Assembly: GCA_050729835.1 (NCBI GenBank) | Contig: JBOHLS010000014.1 | Location: forward strand, 11,434 to 75,433 | Source of the DNA: REEB95 sp050729835 | Lineage (GTDB): Bacteria > Pseudomonadota > Alphaproteobacteria > ATCC43930 > CGMCC-115725 | DNA: 64,000 nucleotides | Reading direction: 5' to 3' | Shown here: one piece after another, positions 24,656 to 34,355 of the stretch | How the letters are laid out: every line of letters starts with the position of its first letter | How positions within the stretch are numbered: position 1 is the stretch's first letter | The notes under the pieces: model-generated | Seen by the model: only the letters and a program-made list of their open reading frames with translations | Databases searched by the model: none | Told to the model about the DNA's origin: nothing | Program-made: the position numbers and the translations under genes

Positions 24656-26401
24656 GTGCGCCGTTTCGTCGTCGGAGTGCTGGCCGTGATCGGCGCCGTC
24701 ACGCTGCTCGGCATGCTGGGCGTCGCCGGGCTGGCGGTCTGGACGAAGATCGGCGGGCCGCGGGTGCCCGCGGCGGCAATCCTGACGCTCGACGTCGACG
24801 GCAACCTGCCGGATGCGCCACAAGGCGGCGGCCTGCTCGCGCTACTGCGGCCGCATCGGACCAGCCTGCGCGACGCCGTCGACGCGCTCGACAAGGCCGG
24901 CCGCGATCCGCGGGTCAAGGGCCTGCTGCTGCGCATCGGCGGCGACGATCTCGGCTTCGCCCAGGTGCAGGAGCTGCGCGATGCGATCCGGGCATTCCGC
25001 GCCCGCGGCAAGTTCGCCCTCGCCTATTCCGACAGCTTCGGCGAATTCGGCTCCGGCACCCGCGCCTATTACCTCGCCAGCGCCTGCGACGCGATCTGGC
25101 TCCAGCCGCTCGGCATGGTCGGGCTGGTCGGCTTGCGTGCCGAGGAGCCGTTCTTCCGCGGCACGCTCGACAAGCTTGGCTTGGTGCCGCGCTTCGATCA
25201 GCGCGAGCAGTACAAGACGGCGATGAACGTCCTGACCCAGACCAAGATGACTGACGCCGAGCGCGAGCAGCTGCAATCGCTGCTCGGCTCGCTGCTCGAT
25301 CAGATCGTCGTCGGCATCAGCGACGGCCGCAAGCTGGCGCCCGACCGGGTGCGCGCCCTGATCGCCGGCGGCCCCTATCTGGCGAAAGACGCGCTCGACG
25401 ACCACCTGGTCGATCGTCTCGGCTATGTCGGCGAGGCGCTCGACGCGCTGAAGGTGCGCGCCGGCGCCGGCGCCAAGGCGATGCAGCTCGCCGACTATCT
25501 CGACAGCGTGGGGCAACCGCACGCCGCGGGCCCGGTGGTGGCGCTGATCTATGCCGACGGGCTGATGACCCGCGGCAAGAGCGACAGCGGCGCCCTATTC
25601 GGCAGCGGCGTCATGGGCGCGGACAGCGTCGTCCACGCCTTCCGCCTCGCGATCCGGGACAAGGCCGTGCGCGCCATCCTGTTGCGCATCGACAGCCCCG
25701 GCGGCTCGGCGGTGGCGGCAGAATCGATCTGGGACGCGGTCAAGGAGGCGCGCGCCGCGGGCAAGAAGGTGATCGTCAGCATGGGCGGCGTCGCCGGCTC
25801 AGGCGGCTATTACATCGCCGCCGACGCCGACAAGATCGTCGCTGAGCCGGCCACTCTCACCGGCTCGATCGGCGTCGTCGCCGGCAAAATCCTGGTCGGC
25901 GGACTGCTCGACAAGATCGGCGCCGGCGACGCCGCGGTGCAGACCTCGGACAACGCCGCGTTGTTCAGCGCGCTCGAGGATTTCTCGCCCGCAGGCCACA
26001 AGCAATTCGAGGCGGCGCTCGACAGCATCTATGCCGGCTTCAAATCGCGCGTCGCCGAGGGCCGCCACATGAGCGAGGCCGAGGTCGAGGCCGTCGCCAA
26101 GGGCCGCGTCTGGACCGGCGCGCAGGCCAAGGACGCGAACCTGGTCGATGCACTGGGTGGCTACGACACCGCGATCGCGCTGGCCAAGGCCGAAATCGGC
26201 GTGCCGGTGAGCGGCAACATCACGCTCCGGACCTATCCGCGGCCCGAAAGCGGCTTGGGCGTGCTGGTGCATCGCCTGCTCGGCGGCCGGGACGAGGACC
26301 CGCTGGCGATCCTGCCGTCGCTGTCCAGCGTCATGCGCGAGCTGGCCGCGCTCGCCTTCCGCCCCGGCATGCTGGTGATGCAACCGATCGAGATCCGCTA
26401 G
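24656..26401 (+). CDS. sppA: Signal peptide peptidase SppA, 67 kDa type
   Basis: A 581-residue membrane-anchored serine protease that digests cleaved signal peptides. It has an N-terminal membrane anchor (VVGVLAVIGAVTLLGMLGVA) followed by two tandem S49 domains, as in E. coli SppA. The catalytic Lys lies in the first half (REQYKTAMNVLTQTKM) and the nucleophile Ser in the second (GGVAGSGGYYIAADADKIVA, after RIDSPGGSAVAAE). The start is a GTG at 24656, 4 bases after a GGGAGG box; an in-frame TTG at 24641 would put that box inside the gene. It converges with the RNA methyltransferase gene, and the two share their stop codons (CTAG). Confidence 0.92.
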   Translation: MRRFVVGVLAVIGAVTLLGMLGVAGLAVWTKIGGPRVPAAAILTLDVDGNLPDAPQGGGLLALLRPHRTSLRDAVDALDKAGRDPRVKGLLLRIGGDDLGFAQVQELRDAIRAFRARGKFALAYSDSFGEFGSGTRAYYLASACDAIWLQPLGMVGLVGLRAEEPFFRGTLDKLGLVPRFDQREQYKTAMNVLTQTKMTDAEREQLQSLLGSLLDQIVVGISDGRKLAPDRVRALIAGGPYLAKDALDDHLVDRLGYVGEALDALKVRAGAGAKAMQLADYLDSVGQPHAAGPVVALIYADGLMTRGKSDSGALFGSGVMGADSVVHAFRLAIRDKAVRAILLRIDSPGGSAVAAESIWDAVKEARAAGKKVIVSMGGVAGSGGYYIAADADKIVAEPATLTGSIGVVAGKILVGGLLDKIGAGDAAVQTSDNAALFSALEDFSPAGHKQFEAALDSIYAGFKSRVAEGRHMSEAEVEAVAKGRVWTGAQAKDANLVDALGGYDTAIALAKAEIGVPVSGNITLRTYPRPESGLGVLVHRLLGGRDEDPLAILPSLSSVMRELAALAFRPGMLVMQPIEIR

Positions 26402-27651
26402 CGCCGCTCGAAGCGCGCCACCAGCTCGAGGTGCGACGACCAGACGAACGAGTCGACTGGCGCGACGCGCGCCAGATCGTAGCCGCCGTCGGCCAGGATG
26501 CGGGCGTCGCGCGCGAAAGTCGCCGGATTGCACGACACAGCGACGACACGCGGCACCGCCGACTCGGCGAGCGTGCGGCTCTGCGGCGCGGCGCCGGTCC
26601 GCGGCGGATCGAACACCACGGCATCGAACCGCGCGAGCTCGTCCGCCGACAGCGGCCGGCGCACGAGATCACGGCGCTCCACGGTGACGCGGTCGCCAAG
26701 CGTGACGCGCGCAGCCGCCTGGCTGAGCGCCTTGGCGGCTTCGGCATCGCCCTCGACGGCGTGGACCGGCGCGCGGGTTGTTAGCGCGAAAGTGAAGGTA
26801 CCGATTCCGGCATAGAGATCGGCGACACGGCGCGGCTTGCCGACGGCGTCGAGTACCAGCGCACCGAGCGCCGCATCGGCCTCGGCGCTCGCCTGCAAGA
26901 ACGCATCGGACGGCAGGTCGACGGCGACGCCGGCGAAGACCGCGCGCACCGGCCGGCGCTGCGCCACCGGCGCGACAACCTTGCCTGCCTGCCATGACAG
27001 CCGCGCGAGATCGTGCGCGGCGGCGAAACACGCCAGCACCTCCAAGCCGTCGAGCCCCGGCGGTTTCGGTAACTCGAGCAACAAATTGACGCCAGCGTCG
27101 CCGAGCATCAGCGCCGCGCTCGCCGTGCCGCGCCGCGGCAGGATTTCGGCCGCGAGCGTCCGCAGCGGTTCGACCAAAGCGAATAACGCCGGATGCAGCA
27201 CGCGACATTCACGCATGTCGACGATGGCGTGGCTCATCCGACCGTGGAAACCGACGACGGTTTCGCCGTTGCGCGCCAGCGCCAAGCGCGCGCGACGGCG
27301 CGTGCCAGGCGCGAGCCGGCGCAGCTTCGCGATCTCGACGTCCTTGAAACCATGCTGCGCCAGTGCGCCCTTGAGCCAACCGAGCTTCGCCGCGGCATAA
27401 GTTTCGTCCGACAGATGCTGCAAGGCGCAGCCGCCGCAGGCGCCGAAATGGGCGCAGACCGGCGTGGCGCGAGCGCCGGCGGCCAAAATCTCGATGATTG
27501 CGCCGCGGCGCTCACCTTTTTCGGTGGACAGGCGCACCCGCACGCGGTCGCCGGGCGCGGTAAAGGGCACGTAGACCGGCTTGCCTTCGTAGCGCGCGAC
27601 GCCATCGCCGCGCACGCCGACGCTGTCGATCGAAAGGACAATTTCCGTCAT
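26398..27651 (-). CDS. RlmD/TrmA-family RNA (uracil-C5) methyltransferase
   Basis: A 417-residue SAM-dependent methyltransferase. The N-terminal TRAM domain (residues 1-60, PVYVPFTAPGDRVRVRL) is followed by an iron-sulfur cysteine set (VCAHFGACGGCALQHL plus a later CRVLHP cysteine). The catalytic domain has DLYAGIGTFTFALTT, VFDPPRTGAAPQ, and the nucleophile Cys in AVSCNPATFARD. The order matches RlmD-type 23S rRNA m5U methyltransferases, but RlmC or TrmA specificity cannot be excluded. Its ATG overlaps the tlyA stop by 4 bases, so it is translated with tlyA. Confidence 0.88.
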   Translation of the reverse strand: MTEIVLSIDSVGVRGDGVARYEGKPVYVPFTAPGDRVRVRLSTEKGERRGAIIEILAAGARATPVCAHFGACGGCALQHLSDETYAAAKLGWLKGALAQHGFKDVEIAKLRRLAPGTRRRARLALARNGETVVGFHGRMSHAIVDMRECRVLHPALFALVEPLRTLAAEILPRRGTASAALMLGDAGVNLLLELPKPPGLDGLEVLACFAAAHDLARLSWQAGKVVAPVAQRRPVRAVFAGVAVDLPSDAFLQASAEADAALGALVLDAVGKPRRVADLYAGIGTFTFALTTRAPVHAVEGDAEAAKALSQAAARVTLGDRVTVERRDLVRRPLSADELARFDAVVFDPPRTGAAPQSRTLAESAVPRVVAVSCNPATFARDARILADGGYDLARVAPVDSFVWSSHLELVARFERR

Positions 27652-28442
27652 TGATCTTGGCTTCGCACGACGCCGCGCGGCGTTTGCGCGGCGGCTGTGC
27701 TACGCGGGCCGCGCTCGGCGGCGACAAGGAATTCGACATTGCCTTCGGGGCCGCGGATCGGGCTCTCGACGATTCCGAGCACGCGCCAATCCTGGGACGC
27801 GAGCCACGCCGCGATGCGGTCGCAGACCTCGCGGTGGAGATCCCGATCGCGCACCACGCCGCCTTTGCCGACGCGCTTCGGGCCGACCTCGAATTGTGGC
27901 TTGATCAGCGCCACGAGCCGCGCGCGCGGCTTGGCCAGCGCCAACGGCGCCGGCAGCACGGTTTCGAGGCCGATGAAGCTGGCGTCGCAGACCACCAGAT
28001 CCACCGGCTCGGGCACCTGCGCGGCCGTCAGGTGCCGGGCGTTGACGCGTTCGAGCAGCGCGACGCGCGGATCGTTGCGCAGCGACCAGGCGAACTGGCC
28101 GAAGCCGACATCGACGGCATAGACGCGCGTGGCGCCGCACCGGAGCAGCGCGTCGGTGAAGCCGCCGGTCGAGGCGCCGACATCGAGCGCGACCAGGCCA
28201 CGCGGATCAATTTTGAAATGATCGAGCGCGTGCGCGAGCTTGACGCCGCCGCGCGACACGAAGGGGTGGTCCTTGCCTCGAACCTCGAGCGGCGCGTCCG
28301 CGGCCAGCGTCGCGCCCGGCTTGTCGAGGCGTTTCTCGCCGCTGAACACCGTGCCGGCAATAATCAATGCCTGGGCACGGGACCGGGTCGGCGCCAAGCC
28401 ACGCTCGACCAGCAGGTGATCGAGGCGCCGCTTTTGGGTCAT
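27648..28442 (-). CDS. tlyA: TlyA family rRNA 2'-O-methyltransferase
   Basis: A 264-residue protein. The N-terminal S4 RNA-binding domain is RLDHLLVERGLAPTRSRAQA through EVRGKDHPFVSRGGVKL, and the C-terminal part is an FtsJ-like methyltransferase. The SAM loop reads ALDVGASTGGFTDALL, with the catalytic Lys in HPFVSRGGVKLAHALDHF and Asp in DLVVCDASFIGLE. Related enzymes methylate ribose of 16S and 23S rRNA and affect capreomycin sensitivity; older annotations call them hemolysin A. It lies just downstream of dxs and is coupled to the RlmD-like gene (ATGA overlap), a conserved alphaproteobacterial order. Confidence 0.9.
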   Translation of the reverse strand: MTQKRRLDHLLVERGLAPTRSRAQALIIAGTVFSGEKRLDKPGATLAADAPLEVRGKDHPFVSRGGVKLAHALDHFKIDPRGLVALDVGASTGGFTDALLRCGATRVYAVDVGFGQFAWSLRNDPRVALLERVNARHLTAAQVPEPVDLVVCDASFIGLETVLPAPLALAKPRARLVALIKPQFEVGPKRVGKGGVVRDRDLHREVCDRIAAWLASQDWRVLGIVESPIRGPEGNVEFLVAAERGPRSTAAAQTPRGVVRSQDQ

Positions 28443-28457
28443 GCCGTTAATTCCTCC

Positions 28458-28533
28458 GTCGCCCCTGCGAAAGCAGGGACCCAGGGTAACGGCACAGCGC
28501 CTGCCCTGGATTCCCGCTTGCGCGGGAATGACG
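28458..28533. repeat. Interspersed repeat family A, copy 3
   Basis: A 76-bp unit lying between tlyA and dxs. GCCCCTGCGAAAGCAGGGAC forms one hairpin and ATTCCCGCTTGCGCGGGAAT the other, with CCCAGG and CCCTGG facing inward. The internal sequences correspond to the copies at 18091 and 24483, with the two arms exchanged relative to 24483. Confidence 0.85.
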
Positions 28534-28560
28534 AACTATACTTTGGAACGAGAGCGAACC

Positions 28561-30495
28561 CTAGGCGCGCGCCGAGCGCTCGATCTCCGCGCGGCCAAGC
28601 GCCACTAGCGCCGTCTGCTTGATGTGGCGCGCGTTGAGGCCGGCTTCGTCATATTGCTTCGCCGGCGAGTCGTGGTCTATGAAGCGATCGGGCAGGACCA
28701 TCGGCCGCACCTTGAGGCCTCGGTCGAGCAGCCCGACATGCGCCAAGTGGTGCAGCACGTGGCTGCCGAAGCCGCCGATGGCGGCCTCCTCGACCGTGAT
28801 CAGCACTTCGTGCTCGCGCGCCAGGCGTTCGACCAGTTCGGTGTCGAGCGGCTTGGCGAAGCGCGCGTCGGCCACCGTGGTCGACAGCCCGAGATGACCG
28901 AGCTCCTCGGCGGCCTTGAGCGCCTCCTGGAGGCGGGTGCCGAGGCTCAAAATGGCAATCGAATTGCCTTCGCGCAGAATGCGGCCTTTGCCTATGGGAA
29001 GCACTTCGCCCTTCGGGGGAAGAGCGACGCCCACACCCTCGCCGCGCGGATAGCGCAGCGCCGAGGGCGCGTCGTCGATCGCCGCCGCGGTCGCCACCAT
29101 GTGCACGAGCTCGGCCTCGTCGGCCGCCGCCATGATGACGAAATGCGGCAGGCAGCCGAGATAGGCGAGATCGAACGAGCCGGCATGCGTCGCGCCGTCG
29201 GCACCGACGAGCCCAGCGCGATCCATGGCGAAGCGCACCGGCAGCTTCTGGATGGCGACGTCGTGCACCACCTGGTCGTAGGCGCGCTGGAGGAAGGTCG
29301 AATAGATCGTGGCGAAGGGCTTCAAGCCCTCGCAGGCCAAGCCGGCGGCGAAGGTAACCGCGTGCTGCTCGGCGATGCCGACGTCGAAGGTGCGGTTCGG
29401 GAAGCGCTCGGCGAATTTGTCGAGGCCGGTGCCGGACGGCATGGCGGCGGTGATAGCGACGATGCGCTCGTCGCGTTCGGCCTCGGCGATCAGCGCCTTG
29501 GCATAGACCGAGGTGTAGGACGGCGCCGCCGCCTTGCCCTTGACCTGGGCGCCGGTGGCGACGTCGAACTTGACCACGCCGTGATACTTGTCGGCGGCGG
29601 CCTCGGCCGGCGCATAGCCGTGGCCCTTTTGCGTCACGACATGCACCAGGACCGGGCCTTCGTGGTCGCTGTCGCGCAGGTTTTTCAGCACCGGCAGCAG
29701 ATGATCGAGATTATGACCATCAATGGGCCCGACATAGAAGAAGCCGAGCTCTTCGAACAAGGTGCCGCCGGTGACCATGCCGCGGGCGTATTCGTCGGCG
29801 CGGCGCGCCGCCTTGGCGAGGCCACGCGGGAAGCGTTTGGCCATAGCCGCGCCGAGCTGACGCAGGCTGCGATAGGGCTTGGACGACAGCAGGCGCGAGA
29901 GGTACGCGCTCATCGCGCCGACCGGCGGCGCGATCGACATGTCGTTGTCGTTCAAGATCACGATCAGGCGCGAGTTCATCGCGCCGGCGTTGTTCATCGC
30001 CTCGTAGGCCATGCCGGCGCTCATCGCGCCGTCGCCGATGACGGCGATGACGTTGTTTTTGCGACCCTGGAGGTCGCGGCCGACCGCCATGCCGAGGCCG
30101 GCGGAGATCGAGGTTGAGCTGTGCGCCGCGCCGAACGGGTCGTATTCGCTTTCGGTCCGCCGGGTGAAGCCCGAGAGGCCGCCGCCCTGCCGTAGCGTGC
30201 GGATGCGGTCGCGGCGTCCGGTGATGATCTTGTGCGGATAGGCTTGATGGCCGACGTCCCAGACCAGCCGATCCTTCGGCGTGTCGAAGACGTAATGCAG
30301 CGCCGCGGTGAGCTCGACCACGCCGAGGCCGGCGCCGAGATGGCCGCCGGTGACCGAGACCGCGTCGACCAGCTCACGGCGCAACTCGTCGGCGAATTGT
30401 CGCAGCTGGCCCTCGTCGAGCTTGCGCAGATCGGCCGGAGTGTTGACTTGATCCAGCAGAGGCGTCAGGTCATTGCGCAACAGCTGCGTATTCAT
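28561..30495 (-). CDS. dxs: 1-deoxy-D-xylulose-5-phosphate synthase
   Basis: First step of the MEP pathway, condensing pyruvate and glyceraldehyde 3-phosphate with thiamine diphosphate. The 644-residue length is standard. The ThDP region contains WDVGHQAYPHKIITGRRDR (conserved His), GDGAMSAGMAYEAMNNAG, and LNDNDMSIAPPVGAMS. The second domain holds RTFDVGIAEQHAVTFAAGLA with the catalytic Glu. The ATG at 30495 starts MNTQLLRNDLTPLLDQV. It leads a minus-strand unit towards tlyA and the RlmD-like gene and is divergent from ispH, with 228 bp between the starts. It supplies precursors for the hopanoid genes nearby. Confidence 0.97.
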   Translation of the reverse strand: MNTQLLRNDLTPLLDQVNTPADLRKLDEGQLRQFADELRRELVDAVSVTGGHLGAGLGVVELTAALHYVFDTPKDRLVWDVGHQAYPHKIITGRRDRIRTLRQGGGLSGFTRRTESEYDPFGAAHSSTSISAGLGMAVGRDLQGRKNNVIAVIGDGAMSAGMAYEAMNNAGAMNSRLIVILNDNDMSIAPPVGAMSAYLSRLLSSKPYRSLRQLGAAMAKRFPRGLAKAARRADEYARGMVTGGTLFEELGFFYVGPIDGHNLDHLLPVLKNLRDSDHEGPVLVHVVTQKGHGYAPAEAAADKYHGVVKFDVATGAQVKGKAAAPSYTSVYAKALIAEAERDERIVAITAAMPSGTGLDKFAERFPNRTFDVGIAEQHAVTFAAGLACEGLKPFATIYSTFLQRAYDQVVHDVAIQKLPVRFAMDRAGLVGADGATHAGSFDLAYLGCLPHFVIMAAADEAELVHMVATAAAIDDAPSALRYPRGEGVGVALPPKGEVLPIGKGRILREGNSIAILSLGTRLQEALKAAEELGHLGLSTTVADARFAKPLDTELVERLAREHEVLITVEEAAIGGFGSHVLHHLAHVGLLDRGLKVRPMVLPDRFIDHDSPAKQYDEAGLNARHIKQTALVALGRAEIERSARA

Positions 30496-30723
30496 GGGTC
30501 TCGCGGAGTCGTGGTGAACAAAATCTCTCGACCGTGCCAGGACACGGCTCTGGTGCGAAGACTAGACACAGAACGGCACCAGAAGCAATTTAGTTGCTTG
30601 CCGGCACCACGATTTAGCCTCATTTTGCCGTGGGTTAGCCCCCTGGTCGGGTGACGATTTCTGCGTATAATGCGGCGCAACACGGCGGGCGGTCCTGACC
30701 GTCGCCGGAGAGCGAGGATGTGA

Positions 30724-31656
30724 ATGCGTGTTGTACTGGCTCAGCCGCGCGGATTCTGCGCCGGCGTAGAGCGCGCCATCGACATCGTCGAGCGCGCGAT
30801 CGAGAAATACGGGCCGCCGATCTACGTGCGCCACGAGATCGTGCATAACAGGCACGTCGTCGAGCGGCTGCGCGCCAAGGGGGCGCATTTCGTCGACGAG
30901 CTCGACGAGATTCCGCCGGGCAGCGTCACCATCTTCAGCGCCCACGGGGTGTCGAGCGCGGTCGAGGACGCCGCGGCGAGTCGCAGCCTGCCGGTGATCG
31001 ACGCCACCTGCCCGCTGGTCTCCAAGGTGCACAGCGAGGGCCAGCGTTACGCCGCGCAGGGCCGCGAGATCGTGCTGGTCGGCCATGCCGGCCATCCCGA
31101 GATCGAGGGCACGATGGGCCGGATCAACGGCAAGGTGCATCTCATCTCGCGCGCCGAGGAAGTCGCCCGGCTCAAGGTTAGCAACCCGCACAAGCTCGCC
31201 TTCATCACCCAGACCACGCTGTCGGTCGACGACACCAAGGCGGTGATCGACGCGCTGCGGCAGCGCTTCCCCGACATCGTCGGGCCGGACACCAAGGACA
31301 TCTGCTACGCGACGCAGAACCGCCAGCGCGCGGTGCGGGAACTGGCGCAGCAGGTCGACGTTGTCCTGGTCGTGGGCGCCGCCAACAGCTCGAACTCCAA
31401 CCGGTTGCGCGAAATCGCCGCCGAGCAGGGCGTCAAAGCCTATCTCGTCACCGACGCCGAGGCGCTCGACCCCGCCTGGGTCAAGGGCGCCAAAGCCGTC
31501 GGCATCACCGCCGGCGCCTCGGCGCCGGAGGAACTGGTCCAGAACCTGATCGCGCGGCTCAAGCAGCTGAGCGATGTCGAATGCGAGAAGCTGCCCGGCA
31601 TCACCGAGAACGTGCGCTTCCGCATGCCCCCCGAACTCGCCGAAACCGCCGGCTGA
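30724..31656 (+). CDS. ispH: 4-hydroxy-3-methylbut-2-enyl diphosphate reductase
   Basis: Final MEP-pathway step, producing IPP and DMAPP with an oxygen-sensitive 4Fe-4S cluster. The three cluster cysteines are visible in RGFCAGVERAIDIVE, VIDATCPLVSKVH and TKDICYATQNRQRAV. The His ligands and the catalytic Glu stretch (GHAGHPEIEGTMGRI) are in their expected order. The protein has 310 residues, the normal length. A GAGGA box precedes the ATG at 30724. hpnH starts 28 bases downstream, so the two are very likely cotranscribed, linking C5 precursor supply to hopanoid extension. Confidence 0.97.
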   Translation: MRVVLAQPRGFCAGVERAIDIVERAIEKYGPPIYVRHEIVHNRHVVERLRAKGAHFVDELDEIPPGSVTIFSAHGVSSAVEDAAASRSLPVIDATCPLVSKVHSEGQRYAAQGREIVLVGHAGHPEIEGTMGRINGKVHLISRAEEVARLKVSNPHKLAFITQTTLSVDDTKAVIDALRQRFPDIVGPDTKDICYATQNRQRAVRELAQQVDVVLVVGAANSSNSNRLREIAAEQGVKAYLVTDAEALDPAWVKGAKAVGITAGASAPEELVQNLIARLKQLSDVECEKLPGITENVRFRMPPELAETAG

Positions 31657-31684
31657 AAGCCTCGAACGAGAGAGGTCGAACCCC

Positions 31685-32803
<1,119 letters not shown>

Positions 32804-32829
32804 CGCCGATTTGAACCCGCGAACGAACC

Positions 32830-32855
32830 AGGCCGGATGCTGTCCCGGCCTTTTT
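32830..32855 (+). terminator. Rho-independent terminator after hpnH
   Basis: AGGCCGG at 32830-32836 pairs with CCGGCCT at 32845-32851, followed by TTTTCG. It ends the ispH-hpnH unit, 27 bases after the hpnH stop. Confidence 0.85.
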
Positions 32856-32931
32856 CGTTGTCGGCTCACGACACCGTGTGGGGCCGGCGACGGACCGGCG
32901 GCCCTATAATCCGTCAACCGGGAGCGATCCC

Positions 32932-33075
32932 ATGTGCCGCATCGTTGCCGCGTCGCTCGTGCTGTCGTTCGTCGCGCTTGCCGCCAGCGGGCCGGCGCCG
33001 CAACGGCAATGGCCGATCTGGACTGGCGGCGGCATCTACGACAGCCCGGATTCCTATCGCGGCCCCGTCAATTAG
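32932..33075 (+). CDS. 47-residue putative secreted micro-protein
   Basis: A tiny open frame with a GGGAG box 7 bases before its ATG. It encodes a signal-like hydrophobic start (RIVAASLVLSFVALAASG) and a short mature part that ends WTGGGIYDSPDSYRGPVN. The family is not one I recognise. The tail IYDSPDSY is similar to that of the next gene (VYDDPAWY), so the two probably arose by duplication. Export is inferred from the hydrophobic start. No lipobox cysteine is present, unlike in its neighbour. Confidence 0.5.
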   Translation: MCRIVAASLVLSFVALAASGPAPQRQWPIWTGGGIYDSPDSYRGPVN

Positions 33076-33087
33076 GCAGGACCCGCC

Positions 33088-33256
33088 ATGTCGAGAATGC
33101 GCTTCGCCGCCGTCGCCGTTGCCCTGGGCATCGTCCTCGGCCGCGTGTCGCGGCTCCGAACAGCCGCAGGTGACGCATTGGTACGGCACCGGCTCCTACA
33201 CCACCGGAGTCTACGACGATCCCGCGTGGTATCAAGTGCCCACCGGCCCGATGTGA
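33088..33256 (+). pseudogene. Frameshifted small lipoprotein gene, paralogue of the preceding micro-protein
   Basis: From ATG 33088 the frame reads MSRMRFAAVAVALGIVLG, a lipoprotein-type signal, then changes to nonsense after about residue 18. In another frame the sequence ACRGSEQPQVTHWYGTGSY, then TTGVYDDPAWYQVPTGPM and a stop at 33256, continues naturally. Removing one C at 33141-33142 joins both halves as a lipobox VLGAC with a 55-residue product. The defect is thus a single-base insertion exactly at the lipobox, either a real inactivating mutation or a sequencing or assembly error. The start lies 12 bases after the preceding micro-protein stop. Confidence 0.6.
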
Positions 33257-33259
33257 TGC

Positions 33260-34138
33260 TCAGGCGTTGTAGTTGACCGTCCCCGCCGCGACCAGATCGT
33301 AGCCGCCGAGAGTCTGCGCCTTGTCGGCGAACTCGGGCGAACGCGCAAGGCTCAGCAGCCGCTGCACCGACGGCTCGAAATAATCGCGCCGCCGCATCGC
33401 CAGATCGAAACGCTCCCAGCGCAGCGGCACGAAGCCGAGCTTGTGGCGCTGGGCGACGGCACGCACCGCGACGCCCGCATCCGCCTTGCCGTCGAGGATC
33501 GCCGTGGCGATGTCGGTCTCGGTCAACGCCGGCTGCGTCGGGCCCGGCAGGTCGTCGAGCCGGAGCCCGGACTCGGCGAGCACGTGACGCAGCAGCACCT
33601 GCGCGCCAGCGCCTTCCTGGCGGCGCAGCACTCGCACGCCGTTGCGTCCGAGGTCGGCCGGCGAAGCGATGTTGCGCGGGTTGTCGCGCGCCACCACCAG
33701 GCCCTGCTCCCGCTTGGCCCATTCGACCAGCACAACGTCGGCGAGCCCGCCCAAGGCCTGGATCGCCGGCCGGTTGTATTCGCCGCTCGCCGGATCGAGC
33801 AGGTGGATGCCGGCAAGCACGGCCTTGTTGGCGACCAGGCGCCGGAGCCCGTCCTCGCTGCCGCCCGCCAGTAGCGCCAGTTCGGAGCCCGATTCCCGCA
33901 ACGCCCATTCGAGCAGCGGGTCGTGGCTGCCGGCCGCGACCGGCGGCGCCGGATGCAGGTCGGGGCCGGCAAACTCGGTCTGCCGCGTCACCCAAAGATC
34001 GACGAGTCGGCGCGGAAACAGCAGCTTGCCGGTGACCCGGGAGCAGGGAATCTGCTTGGTGCGAACGAGTTCATAGATCGTCCGCTCCTTCAACCGAAGG
34101 TAGTCGGCGACCTCGGCGGTGTTGAAAAACTCGCGCAT
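33260..34138 (-). CDS. Transcription regulator: excisionase-type HTH fused to periplasmic-binding-like domain
   Basis: A 292-residue protein. Residues 1-50 form a MerR/excisionase-type winged helix (FFNTAEVADYLRLKERTIYE followed by GKLLFPRRLVDLW). Residues about 65-290 resemble a bacterial substrate-binding-like domain of the PBP_like group, with SGSELALLAGGSEDGLRRL, LLDPASGEYNRPAIQALGG, and a C-terminal KADAGVAVRAVAQRHKLGF. Such proteins sense a small molecule or an oxyanion such as molybdate-like ligands. It diverges from the OFA transporter gene, with 217 bp carrying two inverted repeats between the starts. It therefore probably controls the transporter. The ATG at 34138 follows GAGGAG. 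Confidence 0.82.
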   Translation of the reverse strand: MREFFNTAEVADYLRLKERTIYELVRTKQIPCSRVTGKLLFPRRLVDLWVTRQTEFAGPDLHPAPPVAAGSHDPLLEWALRESGSELALLAGGSEDGLRRLVANKAVLAGIHLLDPASGEYNRPAIQALGGLADVVLVEWAKREQGLVVARDNPRNIASPADLGRNGVRVLRRQEGAGAQVLLRHVLAESGLRLDDLPGPTQPALTETDIATAILDGKADAGVAVRAVAQRHKLGFVPLRWERFDLAMRRRDYFEPSVQRLLSLARSPEFADKAQTLGGYDLVAAGTVNYNA

Positions 34139-34228
34139 GGGCTCCTCGGCAGAATTATGCATATCCTGCCAAAATTTACGCGATCCTGCCGCTGTCGTTT
34201 TTCTTGCACAATTTTGCGGATTAAAACC

Positions 34229-34242
34229 GGTGGTACACCACC
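34229..34242. promoter_or_regulatory. Candidate operator IR1 (GGTGGT-AC-ACCACC)
   Basis: Perfect 6-bp arms around a 2-bp centre in the 217-bp gap between the divergent HTH/PBP regulator and the OFA transporter. A compact palindrome of this size in a divergent regulator gap is typical of a repressor or activator site, but this is inference without binding data. Confidence 0.45.
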
Positions 34243-34253
34243 ATGAAAAAATT

Positions 34254-34282
34254 GTTAGCTCCGGACCACAATAGGAGCTAAC
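34254..34282. promoter_or_regulatory. Candidate operator or stem-loop IR2 (GTTAGCTCC ... GGAGCTAAC)
   Basis: Perfect 9-bp arms at 34254-34262 and 34274-34282, with an 11-base spacer, 74 bases before the transporter start. It may bind the divergent regulator as a dimer or fold in the mRNA leader. It lies 12 bases from IR1. Confidence 0.5.
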
Positions 34283-34355
34283 CAAATAGGGTCGGACTCC
34301 TTTTCCAAAGGGGCCGGCGCGTAAAAAGTCAGAAACACCTCGGAGGGGACCCCCA

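Noticed and set aside
26398..26401. Overlapping stop codons of sppA and the RNA methyltransferase (CTAG)
   Set aside because: A natural consequence of convergent genes sharing a palindromic stop; no further meaning seen.
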